DNA from: Echinicola salinicaeni
Lineage (GTDB): Bacteria; Bacteroidota; Bacteroidia; Cytophagales; Cyclobacteriaceae
Length of the DNA: 64,000 nt
Direction of reading: 5' to 3'
Assembly (NCBI RefSeq): GCF_014280965.1
Contig: NZ_JACODZ010000006.1
Coordinates: forward strand, 248,001-312,000
How positions within the stretch are numbered: position 1 is the stretch's first letter; each line of letters begins with the position of its first letter. Below are positions 61,809 to 64,000 of this stretch, one piece after another. Under the pieces are notes generated by a model. That model was not told the DNA's origin. It searched no databases and was given only the letters and a program-made list of their open reading frames with translations. Both the position numbers and the translations under genes were made by a program.

Positions 61809-63479
61809 ATGGAAAACAAAAACACTGCATTTTGGCCAATATTCCTTTTTGGCTTGGGTTTATTGATCACGGGATTTGTAATAGGTAAGGGTAGCCAAGA
61901 GATTTCTGCTGAAGCCATTTCTTGGGCCGAACGACTCATAGGTTTAGAGTTTTTGCCTTCTGAACGCGACAGCATGGTTTCATTGCTTGATGAACAGATG
62001 GCAGATTATCAAGCAATGCGCATAACTGATCTTGATAACTCGGTTAGCCCTGCTATAACTTTTAATCCCCTTCCTCATAGCTTTTATCCGGATCAAGAGC
62101 AATATGATTTTAATTGGGGGATTAAAAATGCTGAATTACCGGCAAAGGAAAATGATATCGCTTTTATGACCGCTGCGGACTTATCCACATTGATCAGGAA
62201 TCAAAAAATTACTTCAGAAAGCTTGACAAAGCTTTATTTGGAGCGGCTAAAGACATATAGTGACACCTTGGAATGTCTTATCCTCTTACTGGAAGAGGAA
62301 GCGCTGAATAAGGCCAAAATGATGGATGAGGAAATCAAACAAGGGAAATATAGAGGCCCGCTTCATGGAATACCTTATGGTATTAAGGATCTGTTCGCTG
62401 TAAAGGGAACCAAAACCACGTGGGGAGCAATGCCCTATAAGGACCAGGAAATTGATGTGACGGCTACTGTTGTAGATAAGTTGGATGAGGCAGGGGCCGT
62501 TTTGGTTGCCAAGTTTACTTTAGGGGCATTGGCCATGGGGGATGTTTGGTATGGTGGGAAAACCAGGAATCCTTGGAATTTGAAACAGGGATCTTCTGGC
62601 TCTTCTGCAGGGTCTGCTTCAGCCGTGGGTGCCGGTCTTGTCCCCTTTGCTTTGGGTACAGAAACCTATGGAAGTATTGTTTCTCCATCTACCAGAAATG
62701 GAGTGACAGGTTTAAGGCCTACTTTTGGAAGAGTTAGTCGATATGGAGCGATGGCATTGAGTTGGAGCATGGATAAAATAGGGCCAATTTCCAGGTCTGC
62801 TGTGGATAATGGAATAATTTTGTCAGTTTTAAATGGTGTTGATGCTAAAGATAAGAGTACGATTCCGGCGGCATTTAATTATGATGCGGATAATAAACTT
62901 AGTGATTTAAAAGTAGGCTATTTCAAAGATTTATTCGATACTGAAAAGGCAGGGGGGTCAAGTGATATGGCTGTGCTGGAAGTGATGAGGGAAAATGGTA
63001 TTCACTTAACTCCTTTGGAATTAAAGACTGATATTCCAGTGAGCAGCATGATTATTATGTTGATGGCAGAAGGAGCGGCTGCCTTTGATCAAATGACCAG
63101 ATCCGGAAAAGATGATCTTTTGGTATCTCAAAACAAGAATGCTTGGCCTAATCTATTTCGGGCTTCACGTTTTATCCCTGCAGTGGAGTATATACAGGCC
63201 AGTCGCCTCAGGGCCTTATTAGTAGAGGAAATGCATTCACTTTTCAAAGATTATGATGTAATCATTAGTCCTTCCTTTGCGGGAAACCAATTGTTGATCA
63301 CTAACCTGACGGGGCATCCTGCACTTTGCTTGCCCAATGGCTTTAATGAATCAGGTAGTCCTACTTCCATCACCTTTCTGGCAAACTTATATGAGGAGGA
63401 AAAATTGATCATGTTGGGAAGAATGTATCAGGAAGCAACCGAATGGGATGAAAGGAGGCCGCCTTTATTTGACCAATAA
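61809..63479 (+). CDS. Amidase signature family protein, membrane-anchored or secreted
   Basis: 556 residues. N-terminal hydrophobic segment (FWPIFLFGLGLLITGFVIG, 8-26). The Ser-cisSer-Lys triad of amidase signature enzymes is visible: Lys in HGIPYGIKDLFAVKG, Ser in QGSSGSSAGSASAVGAGLVP, and Ser in TYGSIVSPSTRNGVTGLRPT. The remaining family sequence (FGRVSRYGAMALSWSMDKIG) fits. Closest to AS enzymes annotated as amidase or aspartyl/glutamyl-tRNA amidotransferase A-like, but the anchor and long N-terminus argue for hydrolysis of an extracytoplasmic amide. Confidence 0.92.
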   Translation: MENKNTAFWPIFLFGLGLLITGFVIGKGSQEISAEAISWAERLIGLEFLPSERDSMVSLLDEQMADYQAMRITDLDNSVSPAITFNPLPHSFYPDQEQYDFNWGIKNAELPAKENDIAFMTAADLSTLIRNQKITSESLTKLYLERLKTYSDTLECLILLLEEEALNKAKMMDEEIKQGKYRGPLHGIPYGIKDLFAVKGTKTTWGAMPYKDQEIDVTATVVDKLDEAGAVLVAKFTLGALAMGDVWYGGKTRNPWNLKQGSSGSSAGSASAVGAGLVPFALGTETYGSIVSPSTRNGVTGLRPTFGRVSRYGAMALSWSMDKIGPISRSAVDNGIILSVLNGVDAKDKSTIPAAFNYDADNKLSDLKVGYFKDLFDTEKAGGSSDMAVLEVMRENGIHLTPLELKTDIPVSSMIIMLMAEGAAAFDQMTRSGKDDLLVSQNKNAWPNLFRASRFIPAVEYIQASRLRALLVEEMHSLFKDYDVIISPSFAGNQLLITNLTGHPALCLPNGFNESGSPTSITFLANLYEEEKLIMLGRMYQEATEWDERRPPLFDQ

Positions 63480-63495
63480 TTGTTCTCTTGTTTAA

Positions 63496-64000
63496 TTATG
63501 CTTTAATGCTATTAAGAAATTCGGCTTTATAGGTTTGGCCGATTGGGATGGTGGTATTATTGATATGGACCATATTACCTTCTATATGGTCCAGCTTATT
63601 AATGGCTATGGCATAGGATTTATGTATCCTGATGAAATCACTTTCAGGGAGTTGTCCCAAAAGGCCTTGGAAGGTATCGTGAACCAAAATGGACTTATCC
63701 ACACAGTTTACTTTTATATAATCCCCGAAGGCCTCTAGGTAAAAAATATCATCGATATCCACACGGTATAGTTTTTTATCGGCTTTTAGGACTATATGTT
63801 TTGGTTCCTTATTCAGTTTGGATGAACCAGTATTTACCTTGTTGAGTACTTTTTGTACTGCTTTGAGGAAACGCTCAAAGGGGAATGGTTTCAGTAAATA
63901 GTCCACAGCATCCAACTCAAATCCCTCAATGGCATATTGTGGATAAGCCGTTGTGAAGATCACATAGGGAGCTTTTGTAAGCGACTTATAAAAATCCAAG
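63496..64000 (-). CDS. LytTR family response regulator, N-terminus beyond window
   Basis: At least 168 residues; the true start lies to the right of the window. The receiver domain end (YVIFTTAYPQYAIEGFELDA, DYLLKPFPFERFLKAV with the conserved Thr and Lys) is followed by a LytTR DNA-binding domain (IFYLEAFGDYIKV, VHDTFQGLLGQLPESDFIRI, HKSYAIAINKLDHIEG). The phosphorylated Asp is outside the window. Such regulators act with 5TM or 7TM histidine kinases, whose gene may lie next to it. Confidence 0.92.
   Translation of the reverse strand, partial: LDFYKSLTKAPYVIFTTAYPQYAIEGFELDAVDYLLKPFPFERFLKAVQKVLNKVNTGSSKLNKEPKHIVLKADKKLYRVDIDDIFYLEAFGDYIKVNCVDKSILVHDTFQGLLGQLPESDFIRIHKSYAIAINKLDHIEGNMVHINNTTIPIGQTYKAEFLNSIKA

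Noticed and set aside
1-64000. tRNA, rRNA, CRISPR array, prophage or intact insertion sequence
   Set aside because: No T-loop-like motifs in a cloverleaf context, no regularly spaced repeats, no transposase or phage structural proteins were seen on either strand.

Overview
The window looks like a chromosomal segment from an aerobic, AT-rich Bacteroidota bacterium, probably of the Cyclobacteriaceae type (Algoriphagus/Echinicola/Cyclobacterium-like). This is an inference from protein types: the conserved 'CAKQSSPMGGPKDE' lipoprotein, DUF1684 and Ig-like lipoproteins, many secreted zinc and serine peptidases, a LytTR regulator and four-helix-bundle proteins between genes. No rRNA, tRNA, CRISPR array, prophage or intact insertion sequence was seen.

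Left arm (1-33 kb): 23 of 25 genes lie on the minus strand. The first 15 kb is a degradation block with a sulfatase (cut by the window edge), a Tat-exported phosphoesterase, two M1-type metallopeptidases, a dipeptidyl peptidase IV, a two-domain M16 peptidase and a YfcC-type transporter. Next come a TlpA-like/DsbD-alpha pair, a fused and apparently exported ethanolamine ammonia-lyase (EutB-EutC), a YqhD-type aldehyde reductase, and a fatty acid beta-oxidation operon (MarR regulator, FadB-like, thiolase, acyl-CoA dehydrogenase). Two four-helix-bundle cassettes, each with its own inverted flanks, sit between the fad genes. A three-gene lipid cluster follows: a fatty acid hydroxylase, a ketosynthase III fused to a haem-oxygenase-like iron oxidase domain, and an unrecognised protein.

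Centre (33-41 kb): a gene-poor AT-rich stretch at 33.42-33.82 kb carries about a dozen DnaA-box-like 9-mers, two of them perfect, and is the likely chromosome origin. Four parS-like palindromes at 38.31-38.47 kb, just upstream of mnmG, support this. Around them are an Ig-like lipoprotein, a methyltransferase, mnmG, ybeY, an RsbW-like kinase and exonuclease III.

Right arm (41-64 kb): mixed metabolic and repair genes. These include comF, a cupin, a VOC protein, an O-methyltransferase, an SDR, an aromatic amino acid decarboxylase, a decayed phospholipase D-like gene, a HipA-like kinase/DUF3037 pair, vsr, a MutT-type Nudix gene, a HAD phosphatase, radA and polA. An overlapping TM2/DUF2752/DUF4870/M48 membrane operon, an amidase and the 3' part of a LytTR response regulator complete the arm. 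Perfect DnaA boxes outside the origin occur only in this arm (14 between 44.2 and 64.0 kb, by eye).

Best candidates for something undescribed are the ketosynthase/haem-oxygenase-like fusion cluster (27.3-30.8 kb), the exported EutB-EutC fusion (16.2-18.5 kb) and the four-helix-bundle cassettes inside the fad operon (21.9-24.1 kb).
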